Of a stretch of 64,000 bases of DNA, positions 1 to 7,730 are shown in pieces. The stretch comes from JAUVKA01 sp964465145 (GTDB lineage: Bacteria; Bacteroidota; Bacteroidia; Bacteroidales; UBA12481): NCBI GenBank assembly GCA_964465145.1, contig CAYXJR010000004.1, forward strand, positions 1 to 64,000, read 5' to 3'. The notes beneath the pieces are model-generated. The model did no database searches. It worked only from the letters and a program-made list of their open reading frames with translations, and was not told where the DNA came from. The position numbers and the translations under genes are program-made. Each line of letters starts with the position of its first letter. Positions within the stretch are counted from its first letter, which is position 1.

Positions 1-54
1 TTTCATATTGATTATTAATGGTTAATTGAAAATGGTTTGTCCCTAAAAAACATT

Positions 55-70
55 GACCTTTTCAAAGGTC
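55..70. other. Short palindrome in the leading intergenic region
   Basis: A perfect 7-base inverted repeat (GACCTTT, two-base spacer, AAAGGTC) lies about 155 bases before the first gene. It has no T-tract, so it could be an operator or the residue of a hairpin belonging to a gene left of the window. No other gene or motif was recognised in the first 223 bases. Confidence 0.25.
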
Positions 71-223
71 GTCAAAAATGGGGAAAAAGCGAATAAAATT
101 ACAAAAGCCTCGGTACTTTTTAAGACATTCAGGAAATCCTGTGGACTTGATTTTCCATCGGCGAATTTACTGTCTGGCACTACGATATAATTTGTAATTT
201 CAACTGTACTTAAATCGCTACTA

Positions 224-2287
224 ATGCTTAAAACTAAAGTCGTTTTAACCTTTATGGTTTTGTTATTTTCCGGCACGGTAGTATCTCAGGATCACTTACT
301 TAACGGACATTGGGAGTTCATTCCCGAAAAGAGTTCCCACATCGATTTATTTGGGAAGCTGGATGTGGAAATAGATATTCATGATGATGAAATCCGGATT
401 GTTCGAATCTGGGGCACCGGGAGCCGGATATTTCGGGATACTTTTTTGTTAGCTGATCGAGAAGGAAAGCAAACCAGTATCGTCGGCTCCAGGGTTTTCC
501 CAACCAACGTATTTATGGGGATGAAAGTTGGAGAGGACCAGGAAAGAGTGTGTCAGCTTGACTGGAATCCAGAGAAGTTAACTATTCATATTTCCGAAAC
601 TTTCCCCGGTATGGTGTCGCAGGGAGATAAGGATTTTATGGCGGAACACCGTTTTGATCTTGAACCAGTATGCAATATTCTAAGCTATGAGATTATTCGT
701 CCTTCCAGGACCGAAATGCCCATTCGTTATTTGTTTAAAAAGGAGTGTGATTACGATGCCTACTTAATGAATTTCGATTCTAACTGGAATGTTAATGGGG
801 CATTAGGCAATAAAGCTGCCTGCATTTCTCTGCAGGGAATTGTAAACTGTGATAAACCGAACCTCTATTTTGTCTATCCGGATTCCTGGGATTTTCGATT
901 TACACCGGAAGTGAAAGATTTTCTTAATGGTCAGCATTACTATAGTTTTAAAGAGCTGAAAAGCCTTGAAGAGGCAGTAAAAATCTTTAAGGATAAGATA
1001 AAAGGCTATATAGTATGGGATCCGGAGGTGCGTACATCCCTTATCATAAGTTTCACACTTGCGGGTTTAAAAGACGCAATTGTCATATCACCGGAGGATA
1101 TCCCTCTCATGGAAAAATATGAGATATCCGGGATTGAAGATTTTAGGGGAGACTTCACCGGTTGGACAGATTTTGAGATTTATACCTGGGCAAAAGACAA
1201 ATACTGGGATCGGTGCAGCAAAGAATATATTGTGTGGATGGGTGGTGATGCCGGATCAAAAATGCGTCCCGGTGTTGCTGACTGGGGGATCAGGCAAAAA
1301 GCTTTTTTTAACGACCTGAGCACCAAATTGGAGGATGTTGATGAATACAAACTGGCTGATCAGCTTTTATCTGAAATGAATGAGATGGGGATGGTTTTTG
1401 GCTGGCATAGTTATGCCAAAGACAAGGAGCGGGATCATGTACGGTTAAGCTCTAAGCACGGCTTAAGGGTTGAAGGTTTACATACCTTGCCAAATATGAG
1501 TTTTATGACCCATATCCAGGCTACTCCAGGCTTTATTTTTAAAAACAATCATAGTATTGATCCCAATAAGAAGTATTTCCCTGACAAGAAAGTTTACCTG
1601 TCGTGCGTTCAAACCGATTGCCTTGGTCTTGGTGCATGGACAAGGCCGGGCAGGGGAGCCATTCCTTATGCCTGGGAAGTTACGATGAATTGGATCTGGT
1701 TAGCGCCAGCCATGATGGAGTACTTCTATTCAGCAGCCACACCCAATGATTACTTCATCGGTTCCTTATCGGGTCCGGGTTATATGTACCCCAAAGCCAT
1801 TCCACCGGAGAAAATGGAGCCCATACTGGACGAAGCAGTGCGCCTTATGAAGTTGTTGGATCTGAATATTTTTGAGATTATGGATTACTCTGAAGGGGCT
1901 ACTATTGAAGGGAATACCGAAATCACAAAGGATATTGTTGAAGTCTACAGGAAAAACATGCCTGATGTACTCGGATTTATTAATGGTTATGCCCCGGCTT
2001 TTACCTTTGGAGGGACTAAAGAGACGCCATTTATCAGCTATGACTACTATTTGTCACCAGACCGGCCTGCAAATGAAGCGGTTGCTGATCTGAAGGAATT
2101 AGCCAACTGGAATTCCGAACGGCCTTATTATTGCCTGATTCATGTACGGCAGTGGAGTGATATTTCCCGGGTAGAGGCTATTCTCGACCAGTTAGGGCCA
2201 GGGTTCAAGCTGGTTCCGCTCGATGAAATGATGATGTATATTAAAACTGAAAATACCTATACTGAGAGGTACCTGGATCAGAAATAA
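224..2287 (+). CDS. GxGYxYP-family putative glycoside hydrolase, secreted
   Basis: A 687-residue protein with a Sec-type signal peptide (hydrophobic residues 5-21, then SQD). It carries the family-defining motif GPGYMYP at about residues 517-523, the signature of the GxGYxYP putative glycoside hydrolase family; a separate N-terminal domain precedes it. The substrate is not known for the family, so polysaccharide breakdown in the periplasm or outside the cell is an inference supported by the many glycosidases nearby. The ATG at 224 gives the leader directly. The gene stands alone and is followed by a period-7 repeat array and an oppositely oriented acetyltransferase. Confidence 0.8.
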   Translation: MLKTKVVLTFMVLLFSGTVVSQDHLLNGHWEFIPEKSSHIDLFGKLDVEIDIHDDEIRIVRIWGTGSRIFRDTFLLADREGKQTSIVGSRVFPTNVFMGMKVGEDQERVCQLDWNPEKLTIHISETFPGMVSQGDKDFMAEHRFDLEPVCNILSYEIIRPSRTEMPIRYLFKKECDYDAYLMNFDSNWNVNGALGNKAACISLQGIVNCDKPNLYFVYPDSWDFRFTPEVKDFLNGQHYYSFKELKSLEEAVKIFKDKIKGYIVWDPEVRTSLIISFTLAGLKDAIVISPEDIPLMEKYEISGIEDFRGDFTGWTDFEIYTWAKDKYWDRCSKEYIVWMGGDAGSKMRPGVADWGIRQKAFFNDLSTKLEDVDEYKLADQLLSEMNEMGMVFGWHSYAKDKERDHVRLSSKHGLRVEGLHTLPNMSFMTHIQATPGFIFKNNHSIDPNKKYFPDKKVYLSCVQTDCLGLGAWTRPGRGAIPYAWEVTMNWIWLAPAMMEYFYSAATPNDYFIGSLSGPGYMYPKAIPPEKMEPILDEAVRLMKLLDLNIFEIMDYSEGATIEGNTEITKDIVEVYRKNMPDVLGFINGYAPAFTFGGTKETPFISYDYYLSPDRPANEAVADLKELANWNSERPYYCLIHVRQWSDISRVEAILDQLGPGFKLVPLDEMMMYIKTENTYTERYLDQK

Positions 2288-2295
2288 AAGAATTT

Positions 2296-2390
2296 ATGAG
2301 TTATGAATTATGAACTATTTTGTTCCCTTATTAACTTATTACCAATTACTTATTCTCATACTCAAGCCTTAAGCCATAAGCCATAATAAA
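2296..2390. repeat. Degenerate period-7 repeat array
   Basis: Just downstream of the GxGYxYP gene the sequence runs in steps of 7 with a drifting unit: ATGAGTT, ATGAATT and ATGAACT at 2296-2316, then ACTTATT and ACCAATT, ending in TTAAGCC and ATAAGCC before 2390. The 3' end of the array abuts the end of the acetyltransferase gene. The period is constant but the unit is not. Confidence 0.6.
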
Positions 2391-2859
2391 GATGGTCGCA
2401 GACTTTATTTTCAAATTGTATAATCCCGGGCATCAGGCCCCATTGTTCGAATCCATGTTTTTTTAGCAGGGCGATGCTTGCTTCATTGATGTTAAGTAAG
2501 ATAGCAACAAGACTATCAATTCCGAGCCTGCAGCAATCCTCTATCATGTGTTTAAGCAAAACTGATCCAATGCCTTTTCTGTGGTGTTTGTAGTCGAGAA
2601 AGAAACTTATCTCAGCAACTTTATCCATCGCTCTTCTTCCTGGCCGGTATGGGGACAGAGATCCAAAACCCAATATTACATTATCCAGTTCAGCGACATA
2701 GACTGGATATGACTCGGGAGAATGCTGGCTGAACCATTCAACCCTCACTACCACAGTGAATTCATCCATATCCCCGGTTGCGCATCGCGACTGGATTGCC
2801 TGATTATAAATGTCGACAATGGCTGGTAGGTCTTTATTCTCTGCAAATCTGATTTTCAC
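2362..2859 (-). CDS. GNAT-family N-acetyltransferase (phosphinothricin acetyltransferase-like)
   Basis: A 165-residue cytoplasmic acetyltransferase. The acetyl-CoA-binding motif (R-x-x-G-x-G within HHRKGIGSVLL) sits at about residues 91-101, and the N-terminus (KIRFAENKDLPAIVDIYNQA) is typical of the phosphinothricin/methionine sulfoximine acetyltransferase subgroup. The true acceptor (an amino acid or toxic analogue) cannot be told. The start is GTG; the nearest upstream ATG is out of frame. It is a single gene, convergent with the preceding one. Confidence 0.85.
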   Translation of the reverse strand: MKIRFAENKDLPAIVDIYNQAIQSRCATGDMDEFTVVVRVEWFSQHSPESYPVYVAELDNVILGFGSLSPYRPGRRAMDKVAEISFFLDYKHHRKGIGSVLLKHMIEDCCRLGIDSLVAILLNINEASIALLKKHGFEQWGLMPGIIQFENKVCDHLYYGLWLKA

Positions 2860-2978
2860 TTTTCATGAGTTTGATTGCTAGTGAATAAAACTAAGCAAAA
2901 ACTTTATTAATTTAATACCCTAAACCCACACCTAAAAGCATTATAATTCTGCTGATCTACTAATCTACTAATCAACTC

Positions 2979-4439
2979 ATGATAAAAGCTGCAACCCTAA
3001 TCATAGCCTTTCTGATCGCAAGCATATCGATCACCGCACAACACCAATGGAATCAGTTTCGCGGTCCTGGCGGCAATGGGATTGCCCTGGATGAGGCTCA
3101 TTATCCGGCAGAGTTTGATTTGAACAACAAGTTGATCTGGAAGACTGAAATCAAAACCGGGGTTTCTTCGCCTGTAATATGGGACGATATGATATATCTA
3201 ACCAGTTATAATGAAAAAGTATTTGAATCATTGGCATATGACCGGCTGACTGGTGATCTTATCTGGAAGAACGAGGTTGTCGCCGAAACTATTCAACGAT
3301 TTCATCCAATCAGCAGTGCCGCAGCACCATCTGTTGTAACTGATGGCAAGCATGTTATTTCTTACTTTGGATCCTATGGTTTAGTCTGTTACGATACTAA
3401 AGGGAATCTGATATGGGAAAGAAAGCTTCCCATTGAGGGAAATATGTACGGGGTTTCTGTTTCGCCTGTTATTTACAAGGGGAAGCTGGTATTCAGCCGC
3501 GACAGTGATGCTCTGTCCTACCTGGAATTGATTGACCCTGCCAGCGGGGAAACAATCTGGCATACCGACAGGCCTGATTACCCGGGCAACTGGTCGACAC
3601 CGGGTTTTCATGCAACCGAGCAGGGTGATCAGATTCTGATCTATGGGGTGTTCTCCATGAAGGCCTATGATTTTAAAACAGGGGAAGAGTTATGGACACT
3701 TCCAAAACTAACCGACGAGCCTGCAACCACTCCTCTTTCGTATAAAGGGATGATATATGTGACAACCTACAATATGAAAACCAACCCGGAGGTTATAGGT
3801 CCCCCGCCTTATGATTCCCTATTATTGAGCTATGACCTAAATAAGGATGATTCTCTTTCATATGATGAGATTAAGGACAACAAGAGTTTTCTGTCCCGCT
3901 TTGATGCCGATGGTGAGGGTGACCATCCTATCAGGGGATTTTTCAGGGGTCTGGACCGCGATAGTGACGGAAAATTTGGCAGGGCTGACTGGCAAAAGAT
4001 TATCGATTGGATCGACAGTTTCGACTGGAACAACGCATTGATTGCTTTCAAGGCTCCGGAGGATAAGGGCGGTATGCCTGAAATTGTATGGCAGCATGAA
4101 TATGGTGTTCCGGAGTGTCCTTCCCCTCTAATTCATGAAGGGTTGGTTTATATGGTTAAGAATGGGGGGATTTTAAGCTGTCTTAATGCCAATACGGGTA
4201 ATCTTCTATTCGAGGAAAAAGTTAATGCCGGCGGGCCTTATTATTCTTCACCTGTATTTGCGGATGGGAAATTGTACCTGAGCTCCGGAAGGGGAGTAAT
4301 TACAGTACTCAAAGGAGGCCCGGAGTTTGAGATACTGGCTCAGAACGATCTTAAAGAACGTATTCAGGCAACCCCGGCGCTGGTTGATGGTAAGATCTAT
4401 GTGAGAACTCACGAGGGATTATATGCCTTTGGCAGATAA
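2979..4439 (+). CDS. Secreted PQQ-like beta-propeller protein with EF-hand-like insert
   Basis: A 486-residue protein with a signal peptide (residues 1-20, ending in TAQ). Repeated blade motifs of the type G-x-x-x-W-x-x-x (such as TGDLIWKNE, KGNLIWERK, SGETIWHTD, TGEELWTLP) identify a PQQ-like/BamB-type beta-propeller. Between blades, at about residues 286-338, lies an acidic insert with loops resembling calcium-binding EF-hands (DLNKDDSLSYDEI, DRDSDGKFGRADW). Such proteins often accompany polysaccharide degradation in Bacteroidota and Planctomycetota, but the function is unproven. No quinone-binding or dehydrogenase residues could be assigned. The start ATG lies in a short period-8 repeat (CTAATCTA). 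Confidence 0.8.
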   Translation: MIKAATLIIAFLIASISITAQHQWNQFRGPGGNGIALDEAHYPAEFDLNNKLIWKTEIKTGVSSPVIWDDMIYLTSYNEKVFESLAYDRLTGDLIWKNEVVAETIQRFHPISSAAAPSVVTDGKHVISYFGSYGLVCYDTKGNLIWERKLPIEGNMYGVSVSPVIYKGKLVFSRDSDALSYLELIDPASGETIWHTDRPDYPGNWSTPGFHATEQGDQILIYGVFSMKAYDFKTGEELWTLPKLTDEPATTPLSYKGMIYVTTYNMKTNPEVIGPPPYDSLLLSYDLNKDDSLSYDEIKDNKSFLSRFDADGEGDHPIRGFFRGLDRDSDGKFGRADWQKIIDWIDSFDWNNALIAFKAPEDKGGMPEIVWQHEYGVPECPSPLIHEGLVYMVKNGGILSCLNANTGNLLFEEKVNAGGPYYSSPVFADGKLYLSSGRGVITVLKGGPEFEILAQNDLKERIQATPALVDGKIYVRTHEGLYAFGR

Positions 4440-4440
4440 T

Positions 4441-4461
4441 CAAGGCACAAGGCACAAGGCA
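4441..4461. repeat. Heptamer tandem repeat, unit CAAGGCA x3
   Basis: Three perfect head-to-tail copies of CAAGGCA begin two bases after the preceding stop codon. This is one of about a dozen period-7 arrays with differing units in the window. Confidence 0.7.
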
Positions 4462-4533
4462 TTAACCCTATTGACTCTGACCACAATAAATGACTCCCGA
4501 TTGTCTATTATTTGGGCCATGTGTTCCGATTGC

Positions 4534-4779
4534 TTACAATATCATCGAATGCATGAATTTCGTGATGGAAGGTTGATTCTCGTCTGCCAAAACCAGATTC
4601 TCAGGTTTTGTTCCTTCAATTCCAATATCATAAGCAAATATTGAGCTGTGATCTGCTTGAGTTCGATATTTATGACTACATATAAATTTAAAATCGGACT
4701 CTTCCTCAGCATTTAAGTCAACTTCGAATTGGGCAACCGAGTCTCCGGGCCAGGGGACACATGCACCATTATATATAAC
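4534..4779 (-). pseudogene. Possible gene remnant, unknown family
   Basis: On the minus strand an open frame of about 81 codons runs from just after an in-frame TGA (4780-4782) to TAA (4534-4536). It has no plausible start codon near its beginning but reads like real protein (for example NGACVPWPGDSVAQFEVDL, then an acidic stretch and FKFICSHKYRTQADHSS). The amino-acid mix is soluble and balanced, unlike random A+T-rich sequence. It may be the 3' end of a lost gene. No family was recognised. Confidence 0.35.
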
Positions 4780-5017
4780 TCATTTAATCTGGCGGTGTTA
4801 AATAACAAATGCGAGATGAAAAAACGCCGAAACATGTGTGAATGATGTAGCTTTTTTAAGAAATTATGTAATGTTTTTAGTTTCTCTGAGCCCCACTTTT
4901 GTTAGTTAGAATTTCTTAACGAAAAAAGTAGTGGGAGATTAACTCTTCAGAGGTTTTATTTATCCCCCAAAAAAACGCTGGGCACAGGCATTATTATTTT
5001 ACTGATGATTATACAAA

Positions 5018-5263
5018 ATGGAAAAAAGAAGAATTATTGCTTTAATAATTTTTAGCCTGGTGCTAATATTAGGCACCTCATCCTGCACTGTGTTTATTCC
5101 TGGAAACTTTAACCAGCAAAGAGGATCGTTTAAGAATCCACATAAACCACCTAAACCCCATTACAAAAGAACCATAAAACTATTTAAAACAAAGGGAAAG
5201 AATAAAATAAAATTACATGGTAGAAAACATGCAGATTCATTTATTGACACTTTGCCTAAATAA
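5018..5263 (+). CDS. Small basic lipoprotein, hypothetical
   Basis: An 81-residue protein with a lipoprotein signal (lipobox GTSSC, lipidated Cys23). The mature part is short and very rich in lysine, histidine and proline (HKPPKPHYKR), so a strongly positive, membrane-anchored peptide is expected. No domain was recognised. It ends at the ATG-containing stretch that precedes the next small membrane protein and is probably cotranscribed with it. Confidence 0.65.
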   Translation: MEKRRIIALIIFSLVLILGTSSCTVFIPGNFNQQRGSFKNPHKPPKPHYKRTIKLFKTKGKNKIKLHGRKHADSFIDTLPK

Positions 5264-5305
5264 ATGGAAACTGGATTCATTATAAAAAATCAAGAAAAAG
5301 AGAAA

Positions 5306-5527
5306 ATGAAAAAAATTAGTTTTGTAATTATAGGTATTGGTTTACTATTAACTGTTGTGACAGCTTTTACTTTTTTCACCAAAGAAAAGGTAGTGGATAT
5401 GGGTACGGTTGAAATCACACGGAATAAAGTGCATAACCTCAATTGGTCACCCTTGATTGGTATAGCTGTAATAGGTGTGGGTGGAATCCTATTATTGTTT
5501 TCGCCTCCAAAGCCGAAACATCCGTAA
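5306..5527 (+). CDS. Small membrane protein with two transmembrane segments
   Basis: A 73-residue protein with two hydrophobic helices (about residues 4-22 and 46-66) separated by a short polar loop containing EKVVDMGTVEI. The ATG at 5306 (MKKISF) is preferred to the in-frame ATG at 5264, because the longer form would put a charged 14-residue tail before the first helix. Small two-helix proteins of this kind are widespread in Bacteroidota and have no assigned function. Confidence 0.6.
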   Translation: MKKISFVIIGIGLLLTVVTAFTFFTKEKVVDMGTVEITRNKVHNLNWSPLIGIAVIGVGGILLLFSPPKPKHP

Positions 5528-5634
5528 AAGTCAAAAATCAGCAAATTATCCCGATTGAATAACGCTCAAATTTTCAAAGATTGGTACACATTCCCGGGGA
5601 GTAGCATCTCTATTAATCTAGCAAACATTATACG

Positions 5635-6204
5635 ATGTATGTAGTTAAAAATATGATACTTATAATCCTCATTTTGTTATTGTCAGGTTGTGGAATTCTA
5701 AAGTTTAAAAAAAACAGGCCGGTGTCTGATATGTCTGCAGCAGTGCCATCATCTTCTGTTTCTTCCGATTCTGGTTCCAGTGATGTTGTCTTTTTGGAAT
5801 CGCAGAATTATGTGTCAGAAGCTTTGAATCAATATTCAATTGAGATTTTCAAAAACAAGTTTTCATACCTGTTGAATTGCTCATTAGAACCAATTGCAAA
5901 TTGGCATGATCCTACTGTTATTGATACTATATATACTTTCGCAAATCCCAAAAATGAAATTAAAGTTTACAGAGCCAGTCACCAGGACTTTATTTACTTA
6001 TTTAACGTTACAAACCGGGTATTAAAAATTAAAGAAAATATTGGACCCGGAATGAAAAAAGATCTGTTTTTCCAAAAGTTTCAAATACCAGAATCTAACA
6101 AGAACATAGTACAGATTTCTAATCCTGAAGGCAATATGACGATCTTATTCTATTTTGAAAACAATAGATTAAGAAAGATAAATAGTCAATCATATCTTGA
6201 TTAA
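5635..6204 (+). CDS. Lipoprotein of unknown function
   Basis: A 189-residue protein with a lipobox (LLLSGC, Cys19 from the first ATG; Cys13 if the ATG at 5653 is used). A Ser-rich linker follows (about residues 35-52) and then a globular domain ending in a beta-strand-rich segment. No family was recognised. It stands between small hypothetical lipoproteins and the ice-binding protein with its own leader region on both sides. Confidence 0.6.
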   Translation: MYVVKNMILIILILLLSGCGILKFKKNRPVSDMSAAVPSSSVSSDSGSSDVVFLESQNYVSEALNQYSIEIFKNKFSYLLNCSLEPIANWHDPTVIDTIYTFANPKNEIKVYRASHQDFIYLFNVTNRVLKIKENIGPGMKKDLFFQKFQIPESNKNIVQISNPEGNMTILFYFENNRLRKINSQSYLD

Positions 6205-6392
6205 TTATTTATAACATACGATTAGAAATGAATTGGAAAATCATTGGTTGTATATGTTTTTCTTAGCCTAATCGACGATTACTCAAATGTGTGAATTTTG
6301 CAATTTTCTAAAGGAATTGTATAACGTTCTCCCGCTATCCTTGATTCACCTTTGTATTGTGATAACTGTGTCAATCTAAAATCAAAAATAAA

Positions 6393-7697
6393 ATGAAAAC
6401 GCAAAGATTATTGGCAATTCTTGCTACTGCATTGATTGTTTTAATTGTAGGATGTAAAAAAGATGATTTCGTTGAAAAAGTCGGAGTTTGCCCGAATGTA
6501 ATATCAACGGTTCCAACAAATGACTCAACGGGTGTTCCAATAACCCAAATAATAACGGTCACTTTCAATGAAAAGATGAATCCTGCAACAATAACACAGG
6601 AATCATTTAAATTAGTAGGACCAACAGGAGTTTCCGGCACATTGGTTTATGATGGGACCACGCCCACATTCAGTTTTATTCCAAGCACTTCGCTAACTCC
6701 AAACACTTCTTATACAGGAACTGTTTTGCAATCGGTTAGAGATTTAATGGGCAATGCCTTACAGACAAATTATGTTTGGAGTTTTACTACTGCACCAGAA
6801 GAATACACAGTTGCCTTGTCATCAAACCCGTCAGCAGGAGGTACAACCACAGGCGGAGGCTCCTATATTTCAGGTGCTTCGGTAACTGTTGAGGCCACTG
6901 CTAATACAGGATATACCTTTATCAACTGGACCGAAGGCACCAACGTCTTATCCTCCAATTCGAGCTTCACTTTTACTATTTCCGGGAACATGGAATTGGT
7001 TGCTAACTTTTCCAGTGAGCCGGTAGGACCTGGGGTAATTAACTTGGGAACAGCCGGTAATTTTGCGATTTTAACAAAATCAGGGATTTCAACTACCGGT
7101 ACCACTTCAATAACAGGTGATATCGGTGTAAGTCCGGCAGCCGCATCCGCAATAACAGGGTTCGGATTGATCATGGATGCAACCAATCAGTTTTCCCGCT
7201 CGCCTTACGTGGTTGGAAAAGTTTATGCATCTGATTATGCAGCCCCTACACCAGCGTATATATCCACTGCTATAAGTGACCAAGAGACTGCATATACCGC
7301 AGGCAATGGTTTTGTTACAGCACCCATTGTTGAGTTATATGCCGGAAATCTTAATGGTCAGACTCTGGCTCCGGGCCTATACAAATGGAGTACCGGGGTA
7401 TCAATAACAACGGGCATCACGCTCGCTGGCGGACCCAATGATACCTGGATTTTCCAGGTGGCACAAGACTTTACAATAGCTAATGGTGCAGTTATCACTT
7501 TATCAGGAGGTGCTCAGGTCAAAAACATCGCCTGGGTAGTTGCAGGGCAAGCGATTCTGGGAACTGACGTTGATTTCAGCGGCATCATTCTGAGTCAGAC
7601 ACTTATTTCAATGAATTCAGGTGCCAAAGTTACCGGCAGGTTATTGGCCCAGACTGCTGTTACGTTAATTGCCAGTACTATTATACAACCCAACTAA
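6393..7697 (+). CDS. Ice-binding (DUF3494) surface lipoprotein with Ig-like and repeat domains
   Basis: A 434-residue lipoprotein (lipobox LIVGC, Cys21). KKDD directly after the cysteine resembles the Bacteroidota lipoprotein export signal, which sends lipoproteins to the cell surface. Domains in order: an SbsA/Big_5-type Ig-like domain (about 32-132, with VPITQIITVTFNEKMNP), an InlB-type bacterial repeat (about 137-205, with NTGYTFINWTEG), and a DUF3494 ice-binding domain (about 211-434) with its usual GTAGNFAILTKSGIS opening and ITGDIGVSP. The last domain is the fold of microbial ice-binding proteins; in non-polar species it is also thought to act in adhesion. The OmpA-like gene follows 33 bases later and is likely cotranscribed. 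Confidence 0.85.
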   Translation: MKTQRLLAILATALIVLIVGCKKDDFVEKVGVCPNVISTVPTNDSTGVPITQIITVTFNEKMNPATITQESFKLVGPTGVSGTLVYDGTTPTFSFIPSTSLTPNTSYTGTVLQSVRDLMGNALQTNYVWSFTTAPEEYTVALSSNPSAGGTTTGGGSYISGASVTVEATANTGYTFINWTEGTNVLSSNSSFTFTISGNMELVANFSSEPVGPGVINLGTAGNFAILTKSGISTTGTTSITGDIGVSPAAASAITGFGLIMDATNQFSRSPYVVGKVYASDYAAPTPAYISTAISDQETAYTAGNGFVTAPIVELYAGNLNGQTLAPGLYKWSTGVSITTGITLAGGPNDTWIFQVAQDFTIANGAVITLSGGAQVKNIAWVVAGQAILGTDVDFSGIILSQTLISMNSGAKVTGRLLAQTAVTLIASTIIQPN

Positions 7698-7730
7698 ATC
7701 GAGATCAAATCACCTTAATTCACTATAAAA

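Larger units (their letters stand above)
4440..5017. other. Long intergenic region with a heptamer array and a possible gene remnant
   Basis: Nearly 580 bases without an intact gene. It begins with three exact CAAGGCA units (4441-4461) directly after the stop codon of the propeller gene. Further on, the minus strand holds an open frame of about 81 codons (annotated separately). The final 200 bases are A+T-rich with no recognisable gene. Confidence 0.6.

Noticed and set aside
4423..4644. 73-codon plus-strand frame after the propeller gene
   Set aside because: It begins inside the preceding gene and translates the CAAGGCA array; the minus-strand frame here looks more protein-like.
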